NCBI RefSeq assembly: GCF_006864135.1
Contig: NZ_SADV01000007.1
Span: 1-64,000, forward strand
Direction of reading: 5' to 3'
Length of the DNA stretch: 64,000 bases
From: Lysinibacillus sphaericus
GTDB taxonomy: Bacteria > Bacillota > Bacilli > Bacillales_A > Planococcaceae
Shown here: positions 54,176-63,862 of the stretch, piece after piece
Layout of the letters: each line of letters starts with the position of its first letter
Numbering within the stretch: the stretch's first letter is position 1
The notes under the pieces: model-generated
The model's database searches: none
What the model was told of the DNA's origin: nothing
The model's input: the letters and a program-made list of their open reading frames with translations, nothing else
Position numbers and translations under genes: made by a program

Positions 54176-55146
54176 ATTTCCAACCCCTTTAAAAAAATTG
54201 TTATTGCTTGAATGATGGTGAACCACCTTTCGAAATTCATAGTATTCTATTCTTTGTAAAAGTTCAACTCGTATTTTTATTAAAATTGTTAATTTTAATT
54301 GTGTTATTATTTTACAAAAAAGTTAGCCTTATTTTTTAGTTAGCAGAAGGTTGAATTGTCTAGAAGCGCTGATTTTAAAAAGGTTTAAAAATCGTTTTCC
54401 TATGAAAACAAAATATATTTTTTTGAAATATGTTCTATTTTAAAGAAGTGTTGAATAGTAAATAACTGATATTTTGTTATTACTATAATAGTAGTGGTTA
54501 AGTTTTTTTTATTGTGTAATTACTATTTTGAAGTACATAAAATCGTCATAGTTTATAGGAATATTTAAAATTATTTGACCCTCCTTTTTAAATTGTTTAA
54601 GGAAATCTATAATGCGAGAGTTACATAAAGAATGTCCGTATATCCGAGTAAAGTGCGCATATAGAAAATTGCCGTTGAATCTGAACTGATAGGAGGATAA
54701 CCGCTATGAGCATTAAAATGATATACCTCCTGCTTATAACCGAACCAAATTGCTACTAATAAAAAGTTGGTTACAAGAAGAGCCAGTAAAGCTTTTTTAT
54801 GAAAAGTAATGTAACAGATTTTCTTTAAAAGTAATTGGACGCTTATTTCCTTGCTTTGATGCTTTTTAAAGGGAACTAAGAAAAAATCATAATGCCACTA
54901 TAAACTAAAACCCGCACAGTAAGTTCAGAAACCCCCAATATTTCCTCCTTTGAATTTTTAATATGTCTTATTTAGATTTCCATAAAGATAAAAGGATTCC
55001 TTTTTCATTGGTATATATTAATTAATATTTACAAACTGAAATGAAAACTTATTAAAGTTTTTATTTTCTGGGCACTTTTCAGGAATATTTGCCATTTTAT
55101 TGAATACTATTACAATGAAAATATATTCAATAAAGGGGTGGGGGAG
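54176..55146. other. long AT-rich intergenic region
   Basis: Nearly 1 kb without a clear gene between divergent alcohol dehydrogenase and tetR genes. It contains AT-rich stretches, one small open frame with a strong ribosome binding site (54706-54759), and no recognisable transposase, tRNA or repeat-family copy. Confidence 0.6.
54706..54759 (+). CDS. possible 17-codon peptide with strong ribosome binding site
   Basis: ATG 54706 encodes MSIKMIYLLLITEPNCY. AGGAGG at 54691-54696 is well spaced, and CCTCCT within the ORF (54726-54731) could pair with it and hide it. No family recognised; may be fortuitous. Confidence 0.3.
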   Translation: MSIKMIYLLLITEPNCY

Positions 55147-55734
55147 ATGTCAATTAGACATGAACAAAAAAAACAACGAAGGGCCTTGATTTTACAATCT
55201 GCATTAGATTTGTTTATTCGGAAAGGATATGGTGAAACGAAAGTTGCTGATATTGCTAAAGCTTCTAATATGAGCATGGGGTTGCTTTTTCATTATTTTG
55301 ACTCTAAGGAAAAGCTTTATGAAGAGCTAATTCGCATAGGGTGTGAAAGACTTCAGATGGATTTTAGTTTTACTAACGAATCCCCATTAGCTATTTTTAC
55401 AGCTGCTGCTGAGGAGTTGTTTGACATGATTCGTACAAACCCATCTGCAGCAAAAATGTTTGTCCTAATGGAGAATGCACAACATCTTGATTCCTTGTCG
55501 GAAGATTTAAAAGTAATGCTTATGGAAGCAGATAAAGTAATAAGAAAGAGTGTTCCATTAATAGAGAAAGGGCAAATGCTAGGTGAAATTAAACAGGGTA
55601 ATGCTGAAGCCCTTGCAGTAGCATTTTGGTGTTCTATTCAAGGAATCGCTCAATACATTGCACTGCATCCCGAAACTCCTTGTCCCGATACGATGTGGGT
55701 TATTTCAATCCTTGAAAACAGGGAGGCGGATTGA
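55147..55734 (+). CDS. TetR-family transcriptional regulator
   Basis: 195 aa. N-terminal TetR helix-turn-helix (KVADIAKASNMSMGLLFHYF, about residues 32-51) and a helical ligand-binding domain of unassigned subfamily. Start ATG 55147 after GGGGTGGGGGAG. It is followed after 3 bp by a CPBP protease gene, so the two are probably co-transcribed and the regulator may control this small operon. Confidence 0.88.
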   Translation: MSIRHEQKKQRRALILQSALDLFIRKGYGETKVADIAKASNMSMGLLFHYFDSKEKLYEELIRIGCERLQMDFSFTNESPLAIFTAAAEELFDMIRTNPSAAKMFVLMENAQHLDSLSEDLKVMLMEADKVIRKSVPLIEKGQMLGEIKQGNAEALAVAFWCSIQGIAQYIALHPETPCPDTMWVISILENREAD

Positions 55735-55737
55735 AAA

Positions 55738-56601
55738 ATGAAAACAAAACGCAACTTAATAATCTTTATAGTTGTTGTTTTGCTATGTGGTTGGCTTGGT
55801 GTTTTTGTAGATCGCTTCGTCCCTGAACAGCCTAGAGGTGACACGCTTGGAATGGGCATTTGGCTAGTGTTTCCACTGCTGACAACTATACTGTTACGTG
55901 CCTTTGCGGGAGATGGTTGGCGAGATATTGGCTTATTACCTAATTTGAAAGGTAACATAAAATGGTATATTGTCTCGCTCCTAATCTTTCCTGGCGTCAC
56001 TTCTATAGTTTTGTTAGTAAGCGATCAATTTGGCTGGATGGATTTTTCGGATTTTAATTTAGATGCGCTTGTTTCGGTTTTCGTTGGTGGTTTACTGATT
56101 CAATTTATTAAAAACTTTTTTGAGGAATCCGTTTGGAGAGGGTATTTGACAAGTAAACTTTTAACGCTAAAAGTAAATGATTTTCGGTTATATTGTACTG
56201 TTGGTAGTGTTTGGGGAGCATGGCATATTCCGTACTTTTTGGTGTTCCTATCAGAAAGTGATATCTTCAGTGTACTTCCTGTAGATAGATGGCTATTTGC
56301 GTTAATAGGTATTGTGACGATGATTTGCTGGACAGTAATGTATACAGAAATTTATTTAATGACGAAAAGTATATGGCCACTTGTCCTTATGCATATGACA
56401 GAAGATGCGCTTGTAAATCCGCTTATTCTTGATGGCTATATTAAAATTGCTCAAGGGAAAGAATTCCTTGTTTCCCCAACGGCAGGCATTATTACTACAA
56501 TTCTTTACCTAATGGTAGGGCTTTTATTGCGAACTAAACGAAAAAAGCTGGAGAGAGAAATTGTATCAAAATCAACTACGGCTGTTATCGTGAAAATTTG
56601 A
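55738..56601 (+). CDS. CPBP-family intramembrane metalloprotease (CAAX/Abi)
   Basis: 287 aa, about eight membrane segments. CPBP motifs: FFEESVWRGYL (motif EExxxR), WGAWHIPYF (His), and LMHMTEDAL (His). Family members include CAAX prenyl proteases and bacteriocin-immunity proteins; no bacteriocin gene is visible nearby. Translationally linked to the TetR gene. Confidence 0.85.
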   Translation: MKTKRNLIIFIVVVLLCGWLGVFVDRFVPEQPRGDTLGMGIWLVFPLLTTILLRAFAGDGWRDIGLLPNLKGNIKWYIVSLLIFPGVTSIVLLVSDQFGWMDFSDFNLDALVSVFVGGLLIQFIKNFFEESVWRGYLTSKLLTLKVNDFRLYCTVGSVWGAWHIPYFLVFLSESDIFSVLPVDRWLFALIGIVTMICWTVMYTEIYLMTKSIWPLVLMHMTEDALVNPLILDGYIKIAQGKEFLVSPTAGIITTILYLMVGLLLRTKRKKLEREIVSKSTTAVIVKI

Positions 56602-56848
56602 ACTTTTTGGCGTTGTTGCTGCCGTTACGTGAGAACTGCGTTTTCGCTTAGAGCTGTTGAAATGGTGAAGTAGATAAAAATTTCCAAATCGGTTTAATTT
56701 GAGTATTATTAAACTAACGATGCAGATGCAGGATAGTTTAATAAGAAAGGGAGATAACAGTGGGATATTGGGAGAGGGAATTATTTAAAATTGGAAGGAG
56801 ATCCTCCCCATTTGTCGAATTGAAGTAGATGGAAAAAGGAGAAGTTTT

Positions 56849-57187
56849 ATGGAAAGAGACCAACTTAAACAGAGAATATTAAGAGAATCATCTAAATTTA
56901 TTTCATATTTGAAAGAACTAATTAGCGAGAATAGATTTGACGACAGTGAAGCGTTAGAAATATCGTGGCTTGTCATAAAAAATGGACCTGAAAGTTTATC
57001 GGATAAACAATGGTATGTTTTTTTAGAGAATGGTATTTTACGTGATAAGTATGTAGATAAATGCGAAAGATGTTCTGAACATATTCCTTGGTCAAATATG
57101 AACAGTGCTATATTTATCAATAAAGATTATCTTTGTGCTAACTGTAGTTATTTCGAAAATAAAGTTACCTTCCACGATTATCTGTAA
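56849..57187 (+). CDS. small zinc-ribbon-like protein of unknown function
   Basis: 112 aa. The N-terminal half is helical and charged. The C-terminal half has two CxxC pairs, CERC and CANC, 25-30 residues apart, a probable zinc ribbon. AAAAGGAGAAG precedes ATG 56849. I do not recognise a family. A 22-codon open frame just upstream (GTG 56760, after AAGAAAGGGAG) may be coupled or spurious. A hairpin-unit fragment lies at 56612-56645. Confidence 0.7.
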   Translation: MERDQLKQRILRESSKFISYLKELISENRFDDSEALEISWLVIKNGPESLSDKQWYVFLENGILRDKYVDKCERCSEHIPWSNMNSAIFINKDYLCANCSYFENKVTFHDYL

Positions 57188-57213
57188 AGGGTTATCTAAT
57201 GTACCTAGAAATG

Positions 57214-57237
57214 CACTGTGTCAAACAGTGTTTTTTT
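57214..57237 (+). terminator. terminator of the zinc-ribbon gene
   Basis: CACTGT and ACAGTG with a short loop, followed by T7. Confidence 0.75.
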
Positions 57238-57372
57238 GTAAGTAAACTTTTCTTATAATGGACCAACAAAAAAAGATGGAAGCAGTACCCAATCTATGTG
57301 TTTAGTCATTCATACCTACAAATGCGTTAATATTTAGCTCGGAAATAACGATATGTAATACATTATTAAAAG

Positions 57373-57422
57373 CAAAAACCCTAGAGAACCTTAATATAAA
57401 AGGCTTTCTAGGGTTTTCTAAA
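57373..57422 (-). terminator. rpsD terminator
   Basis: AAAACCCTAGA and TCTAGGGTTTT arms with inner AACCTT/AAGGCT pairing and T run on the minus strand. Confidence 0.8.
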
Positions 57423-57445
57423 CTACTCTTTGTAGAGCAATTTAA

Positions 57446-58048
57446 TTATCGTGAGTAGTACTCTACGATGAATGCTTCGTTGATTTCAGCTGATAATTCA
57501 GAACGCTCTGGAAGGCGAGTGAATGTACCTTCTTTTTTGTCAGCATCAAATGTTAAGTAGTCAGGTACGAAGTTGTTTACTTCGATTGCTTCTGCTACTA
57601 CAGCAAGGTTTTGAGATTTTTCACGAAGAGAAATCGTTTGACCTGGTTTTACGCTGTATGAAGGAATATCAACGCGTTTGCCATCTACTAAGATGTGGCC
57701 GTGGTTTACTAATTGACGAGATCCACGACGAGTACGAGATAAACCTAAACGGTAAACTAGGTTGTCAAGGCGAGTTTCAAGAAGGATCATGAAGTTTTCA
57801 CCGTGTACACCTTTCATTTTACCAGCGCGGTCAAATAGAGTACGGAATTGACGTTCGTTCATGCCGTACATGTGACGAAGTTTTTGTTTTTCTTGAAGTT
57901 GTAAACCGTATTCTGATAATTTTTTACGTTGGTTTGGACCGTGTTGACCTGGTGCGTAAGGGCGTTTTTCGATTTCTTTACCTGTACCGCTTAGTGAGAT
58001 ACCAAGACGACGTGATAATTTCCAAGATGGACCTGTATAACGAGACAT
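57446..58048 (-). CDS. rpsD: 30S ribosomal protein S4
   Basis: 200 aa, the standard length. Starts [17 protein letters not shown], then the S4 RNA-binding domain ([19 protein letters not shown], about residues 92-110). It nucleates 16S rRNA assembly and, in Firmicutes, represses its own gene. Start ATG 58048 after AAAGGAGGAG. Monocistronic; divergent from the GGDEF gene as in B. subtilis (rpsD-ytrP). Confidence 0.97.
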   Translation of the reverse strand: MSRYTGPSWKLSRRLGISLSGTGKEIEKRPYAPGQHGPNQRKKLSEYGLQLQEKQKLRHMYGMNERQFRTLFDRAGKMKGVHGENFMILLETRLDNLVYRLGLSRTRRGSRQLVNHGHILVDGKRVDIPSYSVKPGQTISLREKSQNLAVVAEAIEVNNFVPDYLTFDADKKEGTFTRLPERSELSAEINEAFIVEYYSR

Positions 58049-58260
58049 AATGTTGTCTCCTCCTTTAAATTTGGTTTTTTTGTTGTAAAACAAAAACCAG
58101 TAGTACCCATTCTTATACGCATTTTATTTTCATGTATTTTCGCCTATGCAGCCGTTAGGTTACGCAATACACCATCTATTTGTTTAGAATCTGTTTAGTT
58201 ATACTAAATAGAATAGAGGAATAAAATACAGTAATAAGCTCATACCACTGCTGCGTTTAT
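58049..58260 (-). promoter_or_regulatory. probable rpsD autoregulatory leader
   Basis: The 5' region of rpsD is long and includes GTAACCTAACGGCTGC and GGTACTACTGGTTTTTG, and the hairpin TTTTTG-TTTTACAA-CAAAAA just before the ribosome binding site. Firmicute rpsD leaders bind S4; I infer the same here from position and structure, not from a confirmed motif. Confidence 0.4.
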
Positions 58261-58510
58261 TTTACACAAACTCCATTGTAACGGCTTAATACATAGACGT
58301 CAATTATTAGACTAACTATTTTCGAAAAAGGGTAATAGTATAAATTTCCTCTTTGTACATATTTCGATACACAAGAGTAGTTAATGGTACAGTGTAAAAT
58401 GTAAAATGTAAAAGTAAAATAGAATAACATAGTCAAAATGACACAAATTATGTATACTATACTATAAGTTAATAGTATTGATTTGGACGTTATATAGAAA
58501 AGGTGATTTC

Positions 58511-60391
58511 ATGACAGACCATTTACAAACGCTAAAATATATAAAATCAGATGTTTTGAGCATTTGGGTGAGTTCTAAGGAACAAGCCGGTTTTAATGAG
58601 TATTTTTGCTCATTGGAACAGTGTCTAAAGAAGCGCTTTGGAATTGTAAAAACGGCATTTCTTGGTTTCGAAGGTAATTCTTTAATACCTGTTGAAGAAA
58701 TGGCTACTTTAACAATTGAAACAAAACTAAATGCTGTGTCATGGTTAATGATTGAAGCTAGCTTTTATCAACAGAAGTTGGTAAAAGTCCCTTATATATT
58801 AAAAGAAAAAGAAGCATATATGATGATGACCGATATGGTACTTTTCCAAACAGATGGCAAAACTCCAATTGGTGTGCTACTCGTTGAGGCAACCGATGCC
58901 TGGACAGACTTTATGGCTTCGGATTATGGGGAAGAGTTTGTTGCAACGCTCACGAAGTTCTTTCAGATAATTAGAGAAAATCTTCAAGTAAAAGTGAATG
59001 AAGATCAATATAGAAAATTGTACAATATGACAGATTTATTTCATTCCACTATGGATATTGATTTAATTTTAGAAAATGTCTTGAAAAATATTAAGGATAA
59101 TTTTCCAGAGTTTAATGTAGAGCTTATACTATCGAATGATCAAGACCGCCATACGACGATCGATATTAAGCTATTTGATTACTTATCTGAAAGACCTGCG
59201 ACAATTGAGGCTTTTGTCTCAGGAGAGCTGACGACGGAGCTAGCAAGCGATTTGAATTGTCGATTATTAAACGCCCCTATAAAAGGAAGACAAGCTATTT
59301 ATGGTATTTTACAAGTAAGTGCACCTACAACATATCTTTTTTCAACGACTGAAAAAGATTTTGTACGAATGCTAGCACAAACATCTGGAAATGCGTTAGA
59401 AAATGCGAAATTATATCATCAATCACATCGCCTTGTAAGTGATTTACAACTCATCAATGAAACATCGCATCGTTTAAATATGAGGATTGACATAAATGAA
59501 ATGTTACTTTTCCTTCAAAAACAGTTAATGAAATCTTTTCAACCAATGGAAGTTTGTTTCGCTTTTAAACATAATGATACCTTTAAAGTGACGGATGCTA
59601 GTACAGCCTTATTCAATGCAGAGAAGGGTCAAACATATATAAAACATGTTGAACATCATTTTGAACATACCAACGATCCACTATTTATTGCCGATTTCAG
59701 TCGATTAACCCCTAATCAAATTGAATATCATTCAATTATGGCAATCCCGATTTTAATGGAAGAAAAAATTAATGGCTTTAGTATTGTGTTGCACAAGGAG
59801 CCATATTTCTTTTCATTTGATAGCTTTAAATTAATGCAATCATTAATCCATCACTCTTCTTTAGCAATTGCAAACTCTATACTACGTAATCAACTTCAAG
59901 AAATGGTAGATTTGGACCATTTAACAAAACTATATGCAAGAAGTTATTTAGATCAGTATGTAGAAAAATCTCTTAAAAATGATCAATCAGGGATGTTTTT
60001 ACTTATTGATATTGATAATTTCAAACGTATTAATGATACGTATGGTCACCAAATTGGTGATAAGATTCTTATGCAAATTGCGGTACAGTTAAAAGAAACG
60101 ATTGGAGCTCGTGGCATCTGTGCACGCTGGGGTGGAGAAGAAATGTCTGTGTATATCCCAAATATTAATGAGAAAGAAGCAATCGAATTAGCAGCTACAA
60201 TCGTTGCAAAAATTCCAAATACAACAGATCCTCAGGTGACTATTTCAGCAGGTCTCATAACATGGGACGAACAGTACCATCCAGCGTTTCAGTCTGTTTT
60301 CCTCCATGCAGATACGGCGCTATATGAAGCGAAAAACAGTGGCAAAAATCGATTTTGTGTTCATGATCGATCTTATCAAAACAATTTATGA
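58511..60391 (+). CDS. ytrP: GAF-GGDEF protein YtrP
   Basis: 626 aa, soluble. GAF-like sensor regions occupy about residues 1-460; the GGDEF domain is C-terminal (LLIDIDNFKRINDTYGHQIG; active-site GGEEM at 541-545 with Met instead of Phe at the last position). No RxxD inhibitory site is visible. It may make cyclic-di-GMP in response to a cytosolic signal; activity is uncertain. Start ATG 58511 after AAAGGTGAT. Confidence 0.85.
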   Translation: MTDHLQTLKYIKSDVLSIWVSSKEQAGFNEYFCSLEQCLKKRFGIVKTAFLGFEGNSLIPVEEMATLTIETKLNAVSWLMIEASFYQQKLVKVPYILKEKEAYMMMTDMVLFQTDGKTPIGVLLVEATDAWTDFMASDYGEEFVATLTKFFQIIRENLQVKVNEDQYRKLYNMTDLFHSTMDIDLILENVLKNIKDNFPEFNVELILSNDQDRHTTIDIKLFDYLSERPATIEAFVSGELTTELASDLNCRLLNAPIKGRQAIYGILQVSAPTTYLFSTTEKDFVRMLAQTSGNALENAKLYHQSHRLVSDLQLINETSHRLNMRIDINEMLLFLQKQLMKSFQPMEVCFAFKHNDTFKVTDASTALFNAEKGQTYIKHVEHHFEHTNDPLFIADFSRLTPNQIEYHSIMAIPILMEEKINGFSIVLHKEPYFFSFDSFKLMQSLIHHSSLAIANSILRNQLQEMVDLDHLTKLYARSYLDQYVEKSLKNDQSGMFLLIDIDNFKRINDTYGHQIGDKILMQIAVQLKETIGARGICARWGGEEMSVYIPNINEKEAIELAATIVAKIPNTTDPQVTISAGLITWDEQYHPAFQSVFLHADTALYEAKNSGKNRFCVHDRSYQNNL

Positions 60392-60420
60392 AAATAAAAC
60401 GTCAGCCTTATGCGCTGAAA

Positions 60421-60460
60421 TGCCCCGAAATGACAATACATCATTTCAGGGTATTTTTTA
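60421..60460 (+). terminator. ytrP terminator
   Basis: TGCCCCGAAATGA pairs with TCATTTCAGGGTA, followed by T6. It reaches the stop codon of the convergent gene. Confidence 0.8.
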
Positions 60461-60937
60461 TAAATGGAGAAGTAAGGTATTAACGAATATCTCTAACCCC
60501 TCTTGATCTTCTTTTGAAAAGCGGTTTACGATTGGACTGTCGATATCAAGAACACCGATGACCTGTCCTTCATTTATTAAGGGAATAACAATTTCGGATT
60601 GGGATGCGGCATCACAGGCAATATGTCCAGGGAAGTCATGTACGTCTTTTACTACTATTGTTTCTGCTTTGCCTACAGCTGTTCCACAAACTCCGCGTCC
60701 AATTGGTATTCTGACGCAGGCAGGTAAGCCTTGGAATGGCCCTAATACAAGTTCATCCCCCTGTAATACATAAAAACCAACCCAGTTAATGTTTGGTAGG
60801 AATTGATTTAGTAAAGCAGAGGCGTTGCTTAAATTAGCAATGCGATCGCTTTCTCCCGTAAGTAAGGCATCTAACTGTTTTGCTAATGTATTATATTGCT
60901 CGGCAATGGGCCCTTCATAATTAATTTGTGTAAACAT
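60458..60937 (-). CDS. msrC: free methionine-(R)-sulfoxide reductase (GAF domain)
   Basis: 159 aa single GAF domain protein (YtsP type). The three conserved cysteines of the fRMsr family are at 74, 84 and 108 (LPACVRI, RGVCGTA, HIACDAA). Reduces free methionine-R-sulfoxide with thioredoxin. Lies 20 bp downstream of hisJ on the same strand, so probably co-transcribed. GAGGTGC precedes ATG 60937. Confidence 0.9.
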   Translation of the reverse strand: MFTQINYEGPIAEQYNTLAKQLDALLTGESDRIANLSNASALLNQFLPNINWVGFYVLQGDELVLGPFQGLPACVRIPIGRGVCGTAVGKAETIVVKDVHDFPGHIACDAASQSEIVIPLINEGQVIGVLDIDSPIVNRFSKEDQEGLEIFVNTLLLHL

Positions 60938-60957
60938 AATAGCACCTCGTTTGAAAG

Positions 60958-61755
60958 TTATTTATTTTGGAAATATACATTATAATGTTGATGTAAATCA
61001 GCAACACTATGAGCATCTGAACCAAAAACCATTGGTAGCCCAATCGATTTACTATAATCGATAAAGGTAAAAGGTGGATAAGGTTCCTGACAATATGGTT
61101 TACTTAAACCAGCACTATTTAAATCTAGCTCATAGCCTTCTTCCTTCATTAAATCTAAAACTTCTCGAATCCGCGTAGAATCATCAATTTTCATCTTATG
61201 TGCTAATTGAAATTTGTGAATAAGTGAAGGATGTCCAATGCGCTTAGGCTTGTATTGCCCTAAATCTGCTTTAATGGATTGTAGGACGGTATCATAATAT
61301 AAATTATACACTTGTTCAATAGAGCCCACTTTTTTTGAAAAAGCCATAAAGCTTTCTGGAGAAAAGTCTATGCATTCAAAGATATTTTGCCATTGTAAAA
61401 AATGGACTGATAAAATAGAGTCATCTAAAAAGTGTCCATATGTATCAAGAAATTGACGAGTTTCTTGTTCAAAGCCTTGAATATAGTCAACCTCAAGACC
61501 GATATGAATGCGAATGTCTTGTGCGTACTCCTCTTGAAGGCGTTGTAAATCTTCAAAATAAGGCATTAAAAATTCTGGATTCATACCACTATCTTGCTGA
61601 GGTGTAGGGTCAGTAAAATTCAATGGTAATGGTGCATGTTCTGTAAAAGTGATATCAGTAAAGTTGTGAGAAATTGCTTTTTCAATGTATTGCTTAAATG
61701 AATCAGAAGTACCATGTGGACAATAAGGACTATGAACATGGCCGTCACATTTCAT
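60958..61755 (-). CDS. hisJ: histidinol-phosphatase, PHP family
   Basis: 265 aa. PHP metal motifs: DGHVHSPYCPHGT (residues 4-16), FTEHAPLP, GLEVDYIQGFE and the final GSDAHSVADL. Removes phosphate from histidinol phosphate in histidine synthesis. GGAGTGGT precedes ATG 61755. It is upstream of msrC in one transcript and divergent from ezrA, as in B. subtilis. Confidence 0.92.
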   Translation of the reverse strand: MKCDGHVHSPYCPHGTSDSFKQYIEKAISHNFTDITFTEHAPLPLNFTDPTPQQDSGMNPEFLMPYFEDLQRLQEEYAQDIRIHIGLEVDYIQGFEQETRQFLDTYGHFLDDSILSVHFLQWQNIFECIDFSPESFMAFSKKVGSIEQVYNLYYDTVLQSIKADLGQYKPKRIGHPSLIHKFQLAHKMKIDDSTRIREVLDLMKEEGYELDLNSAGLSKPYCQEPYPPFTFIDYSKSIGLPMVFGSDAHSVADLHQHYNVYFQNK

Positions 61756-61945
61756 AAAATTACCACTCCTTTAGCTTTTGGATCAAACACTTTTATTTGC
61801 GCAAATTGTTCGAAATTTAAGTAGGTGTTATTCTTGAAAGGCGTAAATACATAAAAAACACTCAAATTTTAGTACAAAAGGCGATAACATAGTATATAAT
61901 AAATACAACTAGCCAATTCGTTTATTGTAGAATAGGAGGCTTACG

Positions 61946-63646
61946 ATGGAGTATATCATCATTCCGGTTATCCTACTATTAATTTTAGCAATAGTAGGAT
62001 TTATGATGCGACGAAAACATACAACAATCATTACTAAACTTGAAAATGAAAAATCACAAATACAAAACAATCCCATAAATGAGGAAATTTCAAAAGTTAA
62101 ATCTTTGAACATGAACGGTGAAACGGAAGAGATGTTTGAACGATGGCGTAATAGCTGGGATGAAGTCATCGATGTACATATGACAAAAATTGATTCACTT
62201 TTATTTGATGCAGAGGATCAAATCAATAGACTTCGTTTTAAGAAAGCAACGTTAATTGAACGCGAGATAGAAGATTACATTCAAAAATGTGAACAAGATA
62301 AAGATAAAATCTTAGAAGAACTAAATGAATTAATTGGCAGCGAAGAAAAAAATCGTATTGAAATTGAACAATTAAAAGAATACTATCGCTCTGCACGTAA
62401 AACATTGTTAGCTCACCAACATTCATTTGGTGTAGCATTACCGGCTCTGGAGAAAAAGCTGGAGATGTTTGTTCAAAAGTTTGAGGAATTCGATGTACTT
62501 ACTAGCGAAGGGAATTATTTGCAGGCTCGAGAAATTGTTATTGGATTGAACCAAGAATCACAACAGACATTTGAATATATTAATGATGTCCCAACAATTT
62601 TGACTGAATTGCAAGTAAAGCTACCAGGAGCGGTACAAGAATTACGTAGTGGCCAGCGTGAAATGGAGGAGCAATCCTACTATTTACAGCATTTAGAGCT
62701 AACTAAGGGGCTCGATAAATTTGATGAAGAATTTGCAACATTAAAAAATGAATTAGCAGAGCTTAATTTAACCGTTGTTAAACCACGTGTAGCTGAAATA
62801 AATGAAGAGATTGATCACTTTTACGATCTACTTGAAAAAGAAGTTATTGCTAAAAATTATGTTGACCAAAATTGTGATCGTTTATTAAGCTCAATTACTA
62901 ATGTTATAAGTTCAACAAGATTAGTAAGTGATGAAGCAACTTTTGTGCAGCAAAGCTATCGTTTAAATGAAAAAGATGCAGAAATTCCAAAAGCTGGATT
63001 AAAGCAATTAGAGGCTTTACAACGTCGCTATGATTTATTAGCGATGCGTGTTAGGGAGGAAAAATCTGCATACTCAAGTTTGCAGGAAGAATTGATTGAA
63101 ATTAACGAGGAACTTGAACGTATTCATGAGGAGCAAGGTCACTTATCAAATACGATGAAGAAGCTCCGAATTGATGAAAACAAGGCCCGTGCACAAGTAG
63201 AAAATTTAAAGAAAACATTACAAGAAACAGATCGTCTATTGAATAAGGCGAATATTCCAGGTATCCCTGAAGAGATGGACGCTCGTCTAGATGAGGCAGC
63301 AGAGCATATTTATGTAGTTATGCAAAGCCTTCAAGAGGTACCACTCAATATGGGAACAGTTCATAACAATTTAAATGCTGCAACACTTTGTGTAGAGGAT
63401 GTAAAAGCGAAGGCGCATGAATTGATTGAAAATGTAATGCTGATTGAACGTATTATTCAGTATGGTAATCGTCATCGTGCCACAAATTCAAAATTGCATA
63501 CTTGTTTAAGAGAAGCAGAAAAATCCTTTAATCAATTCCGCTATTCCAAGGCATTAGAAGAGGCTGGAACGGCAGTTGAAGAAATGGAGCCAGGTGCTTT
63601 AAAGCGAATTCAAGAACTTGTAGCAGAAGAAACAGTATCAAAATAG
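61946..63646 (+). CDS. ezrA: septation ring formation regulator EzrA
   Basis: 566 aa. One N-terminal membrane segment (residues 3-20) followed by long coiled-coil domains of spectrin-like repeats, the normal EzrA layout. The C-terminal QNR-patch region is visible as QYGNRHR near residue 515. EzrA limits FtsZ ring formation and joins the divisome. AGGAGG lies 7 bases before ATG 61946. Ends before a strong terminator. Confidence 0.95.
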   Translation: MEYIIIPVILLLILAIVGFMMRRKHTTIITKLENEKSQIQNNPINEEISKVKSLNMNGETEEMFERWRNSWDEVIDVHMTKIDSLLFDAEDQINRLRFKKATLIEREIEDYIQKCEQDKDKILEELNELIGSEEKNRIEIEQLKEYYRSARKTLLAHQHSFGVALPALEKKLEMFVQKFEEFDVLTSEGNYLQAREIVIGLNQESQQTFEYINDVPTILTELQVKLPGAVQELRSGQREMEEQSYYLQHLELTKGLDKFDEEFATLKNELAELNLTVVKPRVAEINEEIDHFYDLLEKEVIAKNYVDQNCDRLLSSITNVISSTRLVSDEATFVQQSYRLNEKDAEIPKAGLKQLEALQRRYDLLAMRVREEKSAYSSLQEELIEINEELERIHEEQGHLSNTMKKLRIDENKARAQVENLKKTLQETDRLLNKANIPGIPEEMDARLDEAAEHIYVVMQSLQEVPLNMGTVHNNLNAATLCVEDVKAKAHELIENVMLIERIIQYGNRHRATNSKLHTCLREAEKSFNQFRYSKALEEAGTAVEEMEPGALKRIQELVAEETVSK

Positions 63647-63672
63647 TCAAGTTTAATAAAGAATTACATCAG

Positions 63673-63712
63673 CTGTCTAAAAGGTATAATTAATACTTTT
63701 TAGACAGTTTTG
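63673..63712 (+). terminator. ezrA terminator
   Basis: CTGTCTAAAAGGTAT pairs with ATACTTTTTAGACAG (one mismatch), followed by TTTT. Confidence 0.85.
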
Positions 63713-63862
63713 TTATAAAGGTGCAAAATTCAATAAACATATGATTTTACGTCTTGGGACGGTTGAGGAAGCTACGCATTCATTTTTAATGAGAAATGGA
63801 ACGGGAAGCTTGACATGCTGTCTCACAACGATATTGATTAAAAACTATTAGAGGTGTGTCAA

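Noticed and set aside
56760-56828. 22-codon frame before the zinc-ribbon gene (GTG start)
   Set aside because: It has an acceptable ribosome binding site but no conservation evidence; mentioned under the neighbouring gene only.
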